A DNA stretch of 64,000 nucleotides from CAVQBP01 sp963782475 (GCA_963782475.1 CAWAJW010000003.1:186001-250000); one strand, 5' to 3'; positions 1 to 9,444 are shown, numbered from the stretch's first letter. Translations and numbers: made by a program. Notes: a model not told the origin generated them from the letters alone.

Positions 1-125
1 TTAGGGGAGACAGCAAAGCAACCAATATTGCCGCCATAAGGCCCATTTGTTTGAACCCATTGGGCATTTATAAGCGGTACAAAATTCACTAAAATTATCG
101 CGGCTAACAATAATAACTTTTTCAT
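1..125 (-). CDS. Secreted protein, N-terminal part only (runs off left edge)
   Basis: Forty-one codons are visible, starting at the ATG complementary to 123-125, with an AGGAG ribosome site just upstream. The translation opens MKKLLLLAAIILVNFV and continues to a signal-peptide cleavage region ending NAQ, then WVQTNGPYGGNIGCFAVSP. That opening is typical of Ignavibacteria exported BNR/sortilin-type propellers that usually end in a T9SS sorting domain; the rest is outside the window. Three 21-bp direct repeats lie 78-140 bp upstream of the start, like those before other secreted genes here. The family assignment rests on only about 18 mature residues. Confidence 0.7.
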   Translation of the reverse strand, partial: MKKLLLLAAIILVNFVPLINAQWVQTNGPYGGNIGCFAVSP

Positions 126-164
126 GATGCACTCCTTTTTTTGTTTATTATTAAATTTTCTGGG

Positions 165-199
165 AATAAATAAACAAAATTGAGAGTGCCGGTACATAT
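165..199 (-). promoter_or_regulatory. Candidate promoter core of the gene at 1-125
   Basis: On the plus strand an AAATAAACAAAAT block (168-180) is followed after 14 bases by CATAT (195-199). The same A/T block, 14-base gap and CATAG/T box occur upstream of the genes starting at 2625, 9368, 20858 and 39882. In coding orientation it reads TATG, 14 bases, ATTTTGTTTATTT. The transcription start is unknown. The -35/-10 roles are inferred. Confidence 0.5.
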
Positions 200-202
200 C
201 AA

Positions 203-265
203 TTATGTTGCAGAAACATAAGATTATGTTGTAGAAACATAAGGTTATGTCGCAAAAAATAAATA
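203..265 (-). promoter_or_regulatory. Three tandem 21-bp operator-like repeats
   Basis: TTATGTTGCAGAAACATAA recurs at 203, 224 and 245 (third copy degenerate), exactly 21 bp apart. Each of the first two copies is also a dyad, TTATGTT-N5-AACATAA. The array abuts the promoter core of the gene at 1-125. The core ATGTTGC matches the array upstream of the metalloprotease gene (2698-2769), so the same regulator, probably HTCS1, may serve both. The binding role is inferred. Confidence 0.55.
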
Positions 266-411
266 TTAATTTGATTTGTAAAGATTTTAAAGATTACTTA
301 GCATCATTTTTACCGCAGAGGCAGCAGAGAAAACACTAGATTGTAGCACAGATTAAAACATCCGGTTCAACAGCGCTTAATCTATGCTACATTCTCCTCA
401 CCCTTTAAAAT

Positions 412-2625
412 TTATTTCAGCAAAAGAAGCTTCTTGACTGCAGCAAAATTTCCCGCTTGCCCGCCGACAGGTGCGGCTTGAATTTTGTAGAAATATACCC
501 CGCTTGCTAGTGATGAAGCATTGAACTCAACCTGATAATTTCCTAATGGTTTTTCTTCATTAACTAAAGTAGCAACTTCTCTTCCCAGAATATCATAAAC
601 CTTCAACGTAACAAAAGAAGCTTTAGGGATTGAATATTTTATTGTTGTAATTGGATTAAATGGATTTGGATAGTTCTGGACTAATTTATATTCACTATCC
701 ATTTTTGATTTAGCTACATTTGATATTTTATAATTTGGCTCAGCATATATGGATTTTATATCGCTAAAGACAGAATAAAGGTTCTGTGTATCTTTTGCTC
801 TAACTCTGTAATTTGGGGTCAATGTATCTTTGGAATAAATATTCAGTATTGAATTATCTGTATATGAGGTATCGGTTGTAGTCGCAATAACTTTCCATCC
901 ATGTCCGGTATTTCTTGAAATTTCATATGAAGATAAATCAGGTTCTATATTAGGCTGCCAAACTAATTTAACAGCACTGTTAATTGAATCAATATTAAGA
1001 ATCAATCCAATTGGTTTTGACGGGGGAGCATCAACTGAATTATTTACATATATATCAATACTATAAACTCCGTTTACTAATGAATCAATTTTAAATCCAA
1101 ATGGTGTTGGGGTTCTTTCAGCATTATATGAATTAGGATTGCTCCATGGTGTAAAAACTTCATTATATCCAATCCTGAATGCATCGTTTCCGTCTCCCGG
1201 ATATCTTACATCAAGTTGGGCTTTGCCATTTTGATCCTCTGTAAAATAAATCGGGATTGGCTTTTGGCTTATTCCATTCCAGATCCATGGAATAGGTTCT
1301 AAATCATGATATCCATTTACTTTATCCGGTTTTAATTTTTTAAATACAGGTAAACCAGGAGGAACCAGCCCCCAGGGATTAACAACTGTTTGATTTACCG
1401 TCCAATCAAATCTTCCATCGGCAGGAATTAAGCTCATGTAAGCTGAAGGCGGACTATCATATTGATTGCTCGGCGTTAAATTATCTTTTCTAATTACATA
1501 CAGCCCTTTTTCAATATTTCCTAATTTAAAAGCCGTTTCCCAGTAAGAGATATTTTGATGATTCTCCAAATAAAAATATTGTCCCGAAGCAGAATCAATT
1601 TCATAGCAATATGCATCACCGGTTGTTACATAATCCGATAATTTTGCATCATGAATAGTCTGCACAAGTCTATCCCCTTGAATAGTTTTTAATTTGATCC
1701 ATCCTAACCTTGACCTTTCAAATGAATTTGCAACAATACTTTTTACACCGTAAGATGAAAGCATACCCCAGAATCCGAATCCATTATGATAGTTCGTTCC
1801 TCCCAAAAGATAATGACCGATTTCATGAACAGTTATCCTAAAGGCTTTGTTTCTGTCGGGTAAATAATTTCTTACAGTTATACCTGCATAATTCGTGCAT
1901 ACTCTTCTTAAACCTCCATCTACAGTAAAAACATAATTAGTAGAAGTACCTTTCAAATGAAATGCGCCTAAATTTGCAATATCATTTGAAAAATCGAGCT
2001 TATCTTTAATGGAATCTGCATTAGGCAAATCTTCTGCGATATTCCGCCAGATAAAAATTATCAGATCTATCCTGTTGTCCGGTTCGTTTATTTGTTGATA
2101 GTCATCAACCCAGTTCCAATTATCAAATTCAGCAAAATCCATTGTCTTATTTACTTGAAGAATTATTTCCTTTTGAATATCCCCCCGTTTCCAACCATTA
2201 TCCAGGTACCATTGTCTTGTATGAGGAGATAATAGAGAGAAAATCTTGCCGATGAACTTGAATTTATTAAAAGACATTTCATTAAAATAATGTGTTAATG
2301 AACCTTGAGTCGGATTACCCGTCCACGTTTTACTGATCCAATCATTTTTGTCAATGGGGTCACTACCTTTCGGCCATAGAGCATTGGTTGTATCGAAATT
2401 ATCATCAGGGAATTGAGAGAAAATTATGAGTACGTTTACGGTTCCTGTTGACGGCAGAATAAATCCTCCAATCTGTCCTTTCCAGACAGAGGGTGATAAA
2501 GCATTATCTGAATTCTTAGTATACATCTGATTGCCGCTGTCCAGAAATAAATTCTGCTGACCAAAAAGATTTGAAATGCAGAAATAAATGAGAAGTATTA
2601 TTGTTAAATAAACTGGTTTTTTCAT
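412..2625 (-). CDS. Secreted M6-like metalloprotease domain protein with T9SS sorting domain
   Basis: This 737-residue exported protein has a signal peptide (about 1-22) and a zinc-protease motif HEIGHYLLGG with histidines 267 and 271 and glutamate 268, as in M6/immune-inhibitor-A-like peptidases. A fibronectin-III-like segment (about 540-630) follows. It ends in a T9SS domain (NYPNPFNPITTIKYSIP to KKLLLLK). It probably acts at the cell surface or outside the cell. An oddity is the stretch PVGGQAGNFAAV near the C terminus, where paralogues have a short G-S-F turn; its DNA (about 454-480) resembles a dispersed GC-rich repeat seen elsewhere in the window. It lies 283 bp downstream of HTCS1 and is its likely target. 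Confidence 0.85.
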   Translation of the reverse strand: MKKPVYLTIILLIYFCISNLFGQQNLFLDSGNQMYTKNSDNALSPSVWKGQIGGFILPSTGTVNVLIIFSQFPDDNFDTTNALWPKGSDPIDKNDWISKTWTGNPTQGSLTHYFNEMSFNKFKFIGKIFSLLSPHTRQWYLDNGWKRGDIQKEIILQVNKTMDFAEFDNWNWVDDYQQINEPDNRIDLIIFIWRNIAEDLPNADSIKDKLDFSNDIANLGAFHLKGTSTNYVFTVDGGLRRVCTNYAGITVRNYLPDRNKAFRITVHEIGHYLLGGTNYHNGFGFWGMLSSYGVKSIVANSFERSRLGWIKLKTIQGDRLVQTIHDAKLSDYVTTGDAYCYEIDSASGQYFYLENHQNISYWETAFKLGNIEKGLYVIRKDNLTPSNQYDSPPSAYMSLIPADGRFDWTVNQTVVNPWGLVPPGLPVFKKLKPDKVNGYHDLEPIPWIWNGISQKPIPIYFTEDQNGKAQLDVRYPGDGNDAFRIGYNEVFTPWSNPNSYNAERTPTPFGFKIDSLVNGVYSIDIYVNNSVDAPPSKPIGLILNIDSINSAVKLVWQPNIEPDLSSYEISRNTGHGWKVIATTTDTSYTDNSILNIYSKDTLTPNYRVRAKDTQNLYSVFSDIKSIYAEPNYKISNVAKSKMDSEYKLVQNYPNPFNPITTIKYSIPKASFVTLKVYDILGREVATLVNEEKPLGNYQVEFNASSLASGVYFYKIQAAPVGGQAGNFAAVKKLLLLK

Positions 2626-2661
2626 TTAAGCCTTCGATTTTTATTTTTAATCCGGAGGCTT

Positions 2662-2692
2662 AATAAATAAAATGGAATGGGGGGCTACATAG
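2662..2692 (-). promoter_or_regulatory. Candidate promoter core of the metalloprotease gene
   Basis: AATAAATAAAAT (2662-2673) is followed by 14 bases and CATAG (2688-2692), matching the arrangement at 165-199, 9445-9475, 20895-20926 and 39916-39947. A run of six G lies in the spacer. Confidence 0.5.
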
Positions 2693-2697
2693 TAATT

Positions 2698-2769
2698 ATG
2701 TTACATCGATTTGAATCTATATTCATTTAATTTGTATTTATGTTGTATAGGTTAATAGATATGTTGCAT
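2698..2769 (-). promoter_or_regulatory. Four-unit 21-bp operator array in the HTCS1-metalloprotease gap
   Basis: ATGTTACAT (2698), ATATTCATT (2719, degenerate), ATGTTGTAT (2740) and ATGTTGCAT (2761) are each exactly 21 bp apart. The array occupies the 283-bp gap between the HTCS1 stop and the metalloprotease start. The 21-bp phase equals the araI1/araI2 spacing of AraC, and HTCS1 ends in an AraC-type domain. Binding is inferred. Confidence 0.6.
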
Positions 2770-2907
2770 TATTCTAAATCGAGATATTTTTGAACTTTTT
2801 TTAGTGAGATTTTTTGATTAAATGATCAACCCCTTATTGATATTCATACAGTCTCTGGAGTCCTGATCTACAAAAGAACTATTGCATAATCCGGGTTTAA
2901 AGAATTA

Positions 2908-5900
2908 TTAAGGGGTAAGATTTTTCGGTGGGAAGCCGAACTCTTCTTTAAAGCATCTTGAAAAATAAGCGGGACTTGAAAAGCCGACTGAATAAGCGAT
3001 CTCGGCGATATTTCCGTCTCCATTTTCTATCATTTTTTTTGCTTTTATCAAACGAACCGACCTGATATAAACACTTGGAGATTTACCGGTTAAAGCTTTA
3101 ATTTTTCTGAACAGTTGGGATCTGCTCATTCCAATTTCATCTCCAAGCTCTTCAATACTAAACTCTTCTTCCGAAATATGAACTTCAAATATTTTTAATA
3201 TCTTTTCCAGAAATTTTTCATCAATATTCCTGATCTTTTTTTCACCATGTTTTAATATATATTCTCCTTTACCATACTTTTCCTGAAGTGTACGCCTGAT
3301 CTTAATCAGATTATTTATCCTGATGCGTAATTCATTTATATCAAAAGGTTTTGTAAGATAGTCATCCGCTCCCGTTTGCAATCCTTCAAGCTTGCTTTCA
3401 TGCCCTGATTTTGCCGTTAAAATTATAATCGGGATATGGCTGGTCTTTTCATCATTCTTTAATATCCTTGTTAATTCATTTCCGTCCATTTTAGGCATCA
3501 TCATATCACTGATTATCAGATCGGGGATTATTTTTACAGCTTTCCTGATCCCTTGTTCACCATTGACTGCTTCTTCAACTTTAAAGCTGCTGTCCAATGA
3601 TTCTTTTATATATTCCCTCATATCATAGTTATCTTCCACTATTAGAATTATTGTCTTATCCTCTTTTAAAGAGTCAATTTCTGCTATCATTGCTGAATCA
3701 TCAACAATATTAGGAATTAAACGCCTGCTGTCATCAATCCTGTCATCTGATCTTACTGATTTCGCTGTCTCTCCAACCGAGAGGGGAGACACGTCTTCAA
3801 TTACTATCTCCTCTTCTTTTAAATGATCTTTTCCTAGTGGAAGAAAGATTGCGAATTCGGTGAATTGTCCCATTTCACTTTCAGCTGAAATGGTTCCGTG
3901 ATGAAGTTCAACTAATTCTTTTGTTAATGCTAAACCAATACCGGTCCCTTCAAATTCCTTTGTGAATGATGAATCTACCTGGTAAAACCTGTCAAACAGT
4001 TTTGGAATTTCCTCTTTTGGAATGCCGATCCCTGTATCCCGAATTTTTATTTTGACACTTTTATTTGCAGCTCTTGAACTTGAACTTGCACTTGAACTTG
4101 CACTTGTACTTGAACTTGAACTTTCACTCTCTGTTATCGATACCGTTATCTTTCCATCTTCCGGCGTAAACTTGAATGCATTGGATAAGACGTTCGTTAA
4201 TATTTTTATCATCTTTTCTTTATCGAAGTATACTTCAATGTACTCTTTTTCCGATTCAATCTTTAGAGTGATATCTTTTTCCTCCGACAATGATTCGAAT
4301 GAAAGTGCTATCCCTTTTACAAATGAAACAATATTATTTTTAGCAGCTTTGAGCTTTGATTTACCTGCTTCCAATCTTGAAAGATCAAGCAGCTGGTTTA
4401 CTAATTGCAAAAGTCGTTTTGAATTCCTTTTTATTATTTCCGAATCTTTAACAATATCAGTAGAAGTTTTAGAATTTATTTTTTCTGCCGGACCAAGTAT
4501 TAACGTTAATGGAGTTCTGAATTCGTGAGAAATATTAGAAAAGAATGTTGATTTCATTTTATCTGTTTCTTCTCTTTCCTTCAGTACTGCTCGATCCATT
4601 TTTATCGTATCTTTTAGCCTGAGCCTGTTCATTTCATAACGTCTTATGCCGTACAAGGTAAAGACAAGAATAAATCCATAGGAAATATATGCCCATGTTG
4701 TTCTCCACCATGGAGGGATAATAGTAATAGTCAAAGAAGCCCCCTTTTTATTCCAGATTTCATCGGAATTGGAGCCGATAACCCTAAAAGTATAGGTACC
4801 ATAATTAAGATTTGTATATGTTACCTGATGCCTTGTTCCGCAATAAATCCAGTCCTTATCAAATCCTTCAAGCCTATAGGCATATTGATTCTTAAAACTA
4901 TTAATAAAATTTAAAGCAGAGAATTCGATTGAAAATTCATTCTGCTGATAGGTAAGTTCTATATCTTTTTTAACAGAAATACTTGAATCCAGTTGAACAG
5001 ACCGGTCTGAAAATTTAAAATCTGTAAGTACAACAGGCGGAACCGGGTTATCACTATATATACTATCGGGATTAAAGATTGTAATTCCGCCATAGTACCC
5101 GAAATAGAAGTTCCCCGATGAATCTTTACATGCTTTTGCCCAGGTATAAAATTCATTTAATCCGTAGTTTTCCTCAAAATTCTTATATTGTTTTGTCCCG
5201 GGGTTAAACATTGTAACCATGGTAAATGTTGGAAACCAAATATTACCATGTTTGTCTTCAACTAATGATTTAGCTCTTACATCAACTCCGCTGTTAGCGT
5301 CTCCATAGAAGGTAAAAGTACCGGATTGCCTGTTAAAGCGGGCAAGACCCATACCGGTAGCAAGCCAGATAATACCATTATGATCTTCAAGAAAACCGTA
5401 CACAACTTTTGACCATGGAGCGCTTAAATCATTATCGTGAGGAACATACCATTTAAATGTTTCATTTGCCGGGTTGATTGTTGCCAACCCTTTATATGTT
5501 CCTATCCAGATGAGACCATGACTGTCAACGAACATGGCTCTGACTGCCCTGTAACTATAGGCCGGTGGCGTTGTATCCGGGGAATTCAAAGAAAAATGTT
5601 TAAATGTTTCGTTCTTTCTATCATATTTTTCAATACCATGATTAAAAGTACCTAACCATATTGTTCCGCTGCTATCTTCAACAATTGAAGTGATTTGATT
5701 ATCCGATATGCTTGTGGGATTATTTGGATCGTGGGTATACCGGACAGACTTTTTTGTTTTAAGATCAATTACATAGAGGCCATTGAGGGTACCATACCAG
5801 AGTTTATTAGTTTTATCCTCGAAGATAGAATTATCTAGACCGGTTCTGCTGCTTAAAAAAGAAGCCCCAATACTAAGATCCGGATTAATTGATTTTACTC

Positions 5901-7119
5901 CATCTGAACTTCCTATCCAAATAATACCCCTTTTGTCCCTGAACATTGCAGTTATTGATAACTGATTCAAGGATATTCTAATTCTTTCGGCGTTCTTAAC
6001 ACTATTTTGTGCACGGGAAAAACTTTTAGACTGGAGGGTAATTTTATATAATCCATCAGTTTCAGTTCCTAACCATACAATACCGGAATTGTCTGTGTAT
6101 AAAGATATTGCAGAAATATTTTTATTATCATTTTCATTTTTATTTAATGAGAATAGAGAGAATTTTCCGGAGTGCAGGTTATATTTGTTTAACCCGCCGC
6201 CATCTGTCCCGATAAGCAAATTCCCGTCATCATCCTCCGAAATGCATTTTACAGCATTGCTGCTTAAGCTGTTTGTGTTGCGATTGTCATGACTAAAAGG
6301 AATGAAAGTTTGATCTGCATAATTAAATTTTTCTAATCCTTTATATGTTCCTATCCAGAGGCTGCCCTGCTTATCCTGATAAATTGCGGTGACCAGATTT
6401 TGAAGCAGACTTTTGGGATTTGAAGAATTATGAACAAACTGTTTAATAGTTCCGGATGAGGGATCATACAAAAATAGCCCTCCGTCGTCAGCCAAATAAT
6501 TTCCCATTCCAATCCATAAATTCCCCCTGTTGTCCTGATATATTGCCCAGATTGATTTACTGCTCAGAACATTTGACTCACCTGATTTGCCTTTAACAGG
6601 AGTAAAGTTTCCCTTTTCGATATTGAATTTATAAAGTGCAGACCTGGTACCAATCCAGAAATTACCGTTTTTATCCTCACATATAGCTTCTATACCCGGG
6701 GACTCAAAAATAGCTTCTTTACCCGGCGACTCAAAAATGGTTTTCAAACCAGAAGTTTCTGCAGGTATTTTATAAAGTTTGAACGTATCAGTAATCCGAT
6801 CATATTTATTTAACCCAGCTAAAGTACCAACCCAGAGATTTCCGGATTTATCTTCATAGATACATTTTACCATATGATTCGTGCCCCTTCCCAAATATGT
6901 TTTAAATTTATATCCGTCAAATCTGGATAAACCATTACCTGTTCCAATCCATAAATATCCAAGTCTGTCCTTTAGAATACAGCTAACAGTCGGGTCAGGC
7001 AATCCATTGTCAATATCGAAATGTTCAAAGGTAAAATCGCCCTGAGCCAGGCAGGTTTCTTTTGGTAGAAAAAGAAGAATAACAATAATAACTATTGTTA
7101 ATCTAATTGTATGATTCAT
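2908..7119 (-). CDS. HTCS1: hybrid two-component system sensor/regulator
   Basis: One 1403-residue chain carries a whole signalling pathway. A signal peptide (about 1-25) precedes about 14 Reg_prop blades (LWIGT-type repeats, about 26-700) and a Y_Y_Y domain (about 720-790), so the sensor is periplasmic. One membrane helix follows (about 795-820), then HisKA with His865 in NISHEFRTPLT, HATPase, a receiver with Asp1205 in ISDMMMPKMDG, and an AraC-type domain (about 1295-1403). The HATPase carries a Ser/Ala/Thr run of about 20 residues encoded by a hexanucleotide repeat (4076-4129), absent from HTCS3. By family, Bacteroidota HTCS sense periplasmic oligosaccharides or related ligands; the ligand here is unknown. 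The likely target is the downstream metalloprotease. Confidence 0.93.
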   Translation of the reverse strand: MNHTIRLTIVIIVILLFLPKETCLAQGDFTFEHFDIDNGLPDPTVSCILKDRLGYLWIGTGNGLSRFDGYKFKTYLGRGTNHMVKCIYEDKSGNLWVGTLAGLNKYDRITDTFKLYKIPAETSGLKTIFESPGKEAIFESPGIEAICEDKNGNFWIGTRSALYKFNIEKGNFTPVKGKSGESNVLSSKSIWAIYQDNRGNLWIGMGNYLADDGGLFLYDPSSGTIKQFVHNSSNPKSLLQNLVTAIYQDKQGSLWIGTYKGLEKFNYADQTFIPFSHDNRNTNSLSSNAVKCISEDDDGNLLIGTDGGGLNKYNLHSGKFSLFSLNKNENDNKNISAISLYTDNSGIVWLGTETDGLYKITLQSKSFSRAQNSVKNAERIRISLNQLSITAMFRDKRGIIWIGSSDGVKSINPDLSIGASFLSSRTGLDNSIFEDKTNKLWYGTLNGLYVIDLKTKKSVRYTHDPNNPTSISDNQITSIVEDSSGTIWLGTFNHGIEKYDRKNETFKHFSLNSPDTTPPAYSYRAVRAMFVDSHGLIWIGTYKGLATINPANETFKWYVPHDNDLSAPWSKVVYGFLEDHNGIIWLATGMGLARFNRQSGTFTFYGDANSGVDVRAKSLVEDKHGNIWFPTFTMVTMFNPGTKQYKNFEENYGLNEFYTWAKACKDSSGNFYFGYYGGITIFNPDSIYSDNPVPPVVLTDFKFSDRSVQLDSSISVKKDIELTYQQNEFSIEFSALNFINSFKNQYAYRLEGFDKDWIYCGTRHQVTYTNLNYGTYTFRVIGSNSDEIWNKKGASLTITIIPPWWRTTWAYISYGFILVFTLYGIRRYEMNRLRLKDTIKMDRAVLKEREETDKMKSTFFSNISHEFRTPLTLILGPAEKINSKTSTDIVKDSEIIKRNSKRLLQLVNQLLDLSRLEAGKSKLKAAKNNIVSFVKGIALSFESLSEEKDITLKIESEKEYIEVYFDKEKMIKILTNVLSNAFKFTPEDGKITVSITESESSSSSTSASSSASSSSRAANKSVKIKIRDTGIGIPKEEIPKLFDRFYQVDSSFTKEFEGTGIGLALTKELVELHHGTISAESEMGQFTEFAIFLPLGKDHLKEEEIVIEDVSPLSVGETAKSVRSDDRIDDSRRLIPNIVDDSAMIAEIDSLKEDKTIILIVEDNYDMREYIKESLDSSFKVEEAVNGEQGIRKAVKIIPDLIISDMMMPKMDGNELTRILKNDEKTSHIPIIILTAKSGHESKLEGLQTGADDYLTKPFDINELRIRINNLIKIRRTLQEKYGKGEYILKHGEKKIRNIDEKFLEKILKIFEVHISEEEFSIEELGDEIGMSRSQLFRKIKALTGKSPSVYIRSVRLIKAKKMIENGDGNIAEIAYSVGFSSPAYFSRCFKEEFGFPPKNLTP
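4076..4129. repeat. Hexanucleotide (ACTTGA/ACTTGC) microsatellite inside HTCS1
   Basis: About eight tandem hexamers of the type ACTTGA, ACTTGC or ACTTGT run through the HATPase coding region, giving alternating Ser-Ser, Ser-Ala and Ser-Thr. A shorter relic at the same protein position in HTCS4 (about 33505-33530) encodes ASSSSRG. Length change in six-base steps would keep the frame. Confidence 0.8.
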
Positions 7120-7510
7120 GCTTTTACTTTCTAGGCTGCCATTAAACTAATCTTAATTTATTCCGGTATTGGGCAAAGACTTTTTTAATTTTAATATCAA
7201 AAGTAAAAATGCTGCAATAGGTTTCAACCCAGAGATAACCGTGAGGACACCCAAGCAGATAGAATATACCTGATGGGATATTTGTTCAGGAAATGAGAAA
7301 TTTTAGAGTAATTTCAATATAAAAAGAAAAATATTATTTGCAAAAAATAAAATTCTTAGTTGTGATTTTAAGAATATTTTTGTAATGAAGCTGCAATAAT
7401 AGATGTAATATTATTTTAAGAACCTTCATCGTAAACAAAATGAAAAAATATTGGCTGAAGATTGGGGAAGGGGATTAGGCGAGAAATTATTTTTGATGTG
7501 ATTGATATTG

Positions 7511-7546
7511 AAAGGTGATATCCCTTTATAAAAAGATATCACCTTT
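7511..7546 (-). terminator. Conserved GGTGATATC terminator-like hairpin, copy 1
   Basis: AAAGGTGATATC (7511-7522) pairs perfectly with GATATCACCTTT (7535-7546) across a 12-base loop. Related hairpins occur at 17958, 25745 and 37056, each just after the coding end of a T9SS gene or its remnant. Here it follows the orphan sorting-domain tail at 7557-7601. The 7120-7510 stretch holds the HTCS1 upstream region, in which I see no convincing 21-bp repeat. Confidence 0.6.
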
Positions 7547-7556
7547 TATACTTCTT

Positions 7557-7601
7557 TTACTTCAATAAAACAAATTTCTTTGCTGATATAAAGCTTCCTG
7601 C
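7557..7601 (-). pseudogene. Orphan C-terminal tail of a lost T9SS protein
   Basis: Fifteen codons read AGSFISAKKFVLLK then stop, matching the last residues of the propeller protein at 18010-20016. Upstream (7602-7751) the frame runs into unrelated sequence containing GCCTGCCTAC, a piece of a dispersed GC-rich repeat. It is read as what remains of a deleted secreted-protein gene between HTCS1 and the present gene at 7752-9368. Confidence 0.6.
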
Positions 7602-7751
7602 CTGCCTACAATAGGATCGCCGTAAGTTAAGTTTAGCCGCTTAACGTATAATCGTTTCCAATTATATATCGACTCCTCGCTACATGGCTGTAGATACTTA
7701 CCATCTTTGGAACATTTCATCCAAATAAATACAATATGCTTAGCTTGACAC

Positions 7752-9368
7752 TCACTTCAACAAAACCATTTTTTTGCTTTCAGTTAAACTGCCTGCCTGG
7801 AGTTTATAAAAATAAATTCCGCTGGAAAGGTTTGCAGCATTAAAATTAACTTCATAATTTCCCGATGCTTTTGTTTCATTTACAAGCGTTGCAACTTCTT
7901 CTCCAAGAACATTATAGACTTTCAGATTTATGAATGATGATTGAGGAATCGTAAAATCTATTGTAGTGGAAGGATTAAATGGATTAGGGAAGTTTTGTTT
8001 GAGATTAAAATGTTCCGGTAATTTCAGATTAACAGTTTTTTCTCCAACAATTTTTTGCGTACCGTCAAAATCAATTTGATTTAATCTATAATTATAAATA
8101 CCGGCAGAGAGTCCTTTATCAGCAAAAGAATAATTTTGTTTTTCGGTTGTAGTTCCTTTCCCATCAATAAAAGAAATTTTTTTTCCGTTGCGGTAAATTT
8201 CAAATCCTTTATTGTTTATCTCTGTCGCAGTCTGCCAGGAAAGCTGAATATTGTTTCCGGTAACTATGGAATTGAAGCTCAATAATTCGACGGGAAGTAC
8301 ACTACTAGAGATTTTGTAGATTGTATCGCCGATTCCGCCCGACCATCCCGAACCATCATCTGAAAATGAAGCTGGTCCGTGAGGTTTGGTGTCAATCAAA
8401 TACCAGTTATCCCCGCCATTCAAAGTATATGCTGAACCGGGAGCAGTAACCTCAGGAAAGCCAATATTTTTGTGAGATGTAACGACATATTTTCCAGAAG
8501 TTCCAGGCACGTAACTAAGAAAATAAAATGACGGCTGTTGTGGACTTGACTGAAACGAAGTCCAGCTTAATCCTCCATCTGTTGTTTTGGCACTCCGGTT
8601 AAAATTATCTCCAAAATAAGTAGAGGCTAAACCATTAAGACTGTCCTTTAATTGAATTGCAACCCCTGCACCACTTGGTGCAGCTGTGTAATTTATCTTA
8701 GTCCAGGATACACCTCTATTTGTGCTTCGATAAGTTTTTCTAAGGTAAGTTGGAAAAAGAAAAATATTACCTGCCCCTGTATGATCTGTAGGGAAAAGAT
8801 CCCCTGTATCTGCTGTCGGCATATTAGCTGTTTGAACGGGAACCCAGTTACCACCGCCGTCAGTTGTTGTATAAACTTCAAAACGACTGTTCCTTGGGGT
8901 ACCGACACAAATTCCGGTATCACTTTTATTATAGAAATAAACAATAGCCGGGTGACCTCCACCAATGAACGCACTCCCCTGTCGCAGCCAACTGGTTCCA
9001 CTATCTGTCGTTTTATAAATTCCGCTGTTTGAACCAGTATTTGGATCATATACTGCGATCCAGGCGGTCTGTGCATTCCTTGCATAAATAGCTTCAACTC
9101 CAGTTCCAGACGGAATATTAGTTGAAAATACATTCCAATTATTTCCGCCATCTGTTGTTAAAACGAATTTAGGATTTGTTATACCCCAGCCTACATCATA
9201 GGATTCGATTCCCCAGCATACATTTTTATTGACTGCTGAGAATATTAATAATGGATTCTCTGACACAGTCAACCCAGATGCAGTCTGTACTTCCCAGGAT
9301 TGCGCCTTTGTGAGAAAAAAAGAAAATCCAAGAAGCAAAAAAACAAAAAGGAATATAAATTTTTTCAT
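7752..9368 (-). CDS. Secreted BNR/sortilin-type propeller protein with T9SS domain
   Basis: The 538-residue product has a signal peptide (about 1-23, ending KAQ) and then BNR/Asp-box-like blades with repeated T-x-DGGxxW motifs, for example TTDGGNNWNVF and TTDSGTSWLRQ, as in sortilin or photosystem-assembly-like propellers. A fibronectin-like linker follows, then a T9SS domain (NFPNPFNPSTTIDFTIP to KKMVLLK). The molecular role of such propellers in this group is not established; surface binding is an inference. It lies 222 bp downstream of HTCS2, with promoter core and a 21-bp operator pair between them. Confidence 0.85.
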   Translation of the reverse strand: MKKFIFLFVFLLLGFSFFLTKAQSWEVQTASGLTVSENPLLIFSAVNKNVCWGIESYDVGWGITNPKFVLTTDGGNNWNVFSTNIPSGTGVEAIYARNAQTAWIAVYDPNTGSNSGIYKTTDSGTSWLRQGSAFIGGGHPAIVYFYNKSDTGICVGTPRNSRFEVYTTTDGGGNWVPVQTANMPTADTGDLFPTDHTGAGNIFLFPTYLRKTYRSTNRGVSWTKINYTAAPSGAGVAIQLKDSLNGLASTYFGDNFNRSAKTTDGGLSWTSFQSSPQQPSFYFLSYVPGTSGKYVVTSHKNIGFPEVTAPGSAYTLNGGDNWYLIDTKPHGPASFSDDGSGWSGGIGDTIYKISSSVLPVELLSFNSIVTGNNIQLSWQTATEINNKGFEIYRNGKKISFIDGKGTTTEKQNYSFADKGLSAGIYNYRLNQIDFDGTQKIVGEKTVNLKLPEHFNLKQNFPNPFNPSTTIDFTIPQSSFINLKVYNVLGEEVATLVNETKASGNYEVNFNAANLSSGIYFYKLQAGSLTESKKMVLLK

Positions 9369-9444
9369 ATAACCTCCTATTGAATTGTTAAAAAATAACC
9401 CGGCTTTATTTAGCTCTTATGAACTAATTATATTCTGGGAGGCT

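Noticed and set aside
203..265. Tandem repeats resembling a very short CRISPR array
   Set aside because: Units are contiguous with no unique spacers, there are no cas genes, and the same phase recurs at other promoters.
4022..4528. Plus-strand open frame of 168 codons with an ELELALELAL run
   Set aside because: It is antisense to the HTCS1 kinase region, and its repeat is the reverse of the Ser-coding hexanucleotide run.
7381..7412. Possible phased GTAAT repeats upstream of HTCS1
   Set aside because: The spacings are 11-12 and 23 bases, not 21, and the cores do not match well.
8693..9151. Minus-strand open frame of 152 codons
   Set aside because: It is out of frame within the propeller gene at 7752-9368, whose Asp-box motifs are clear.
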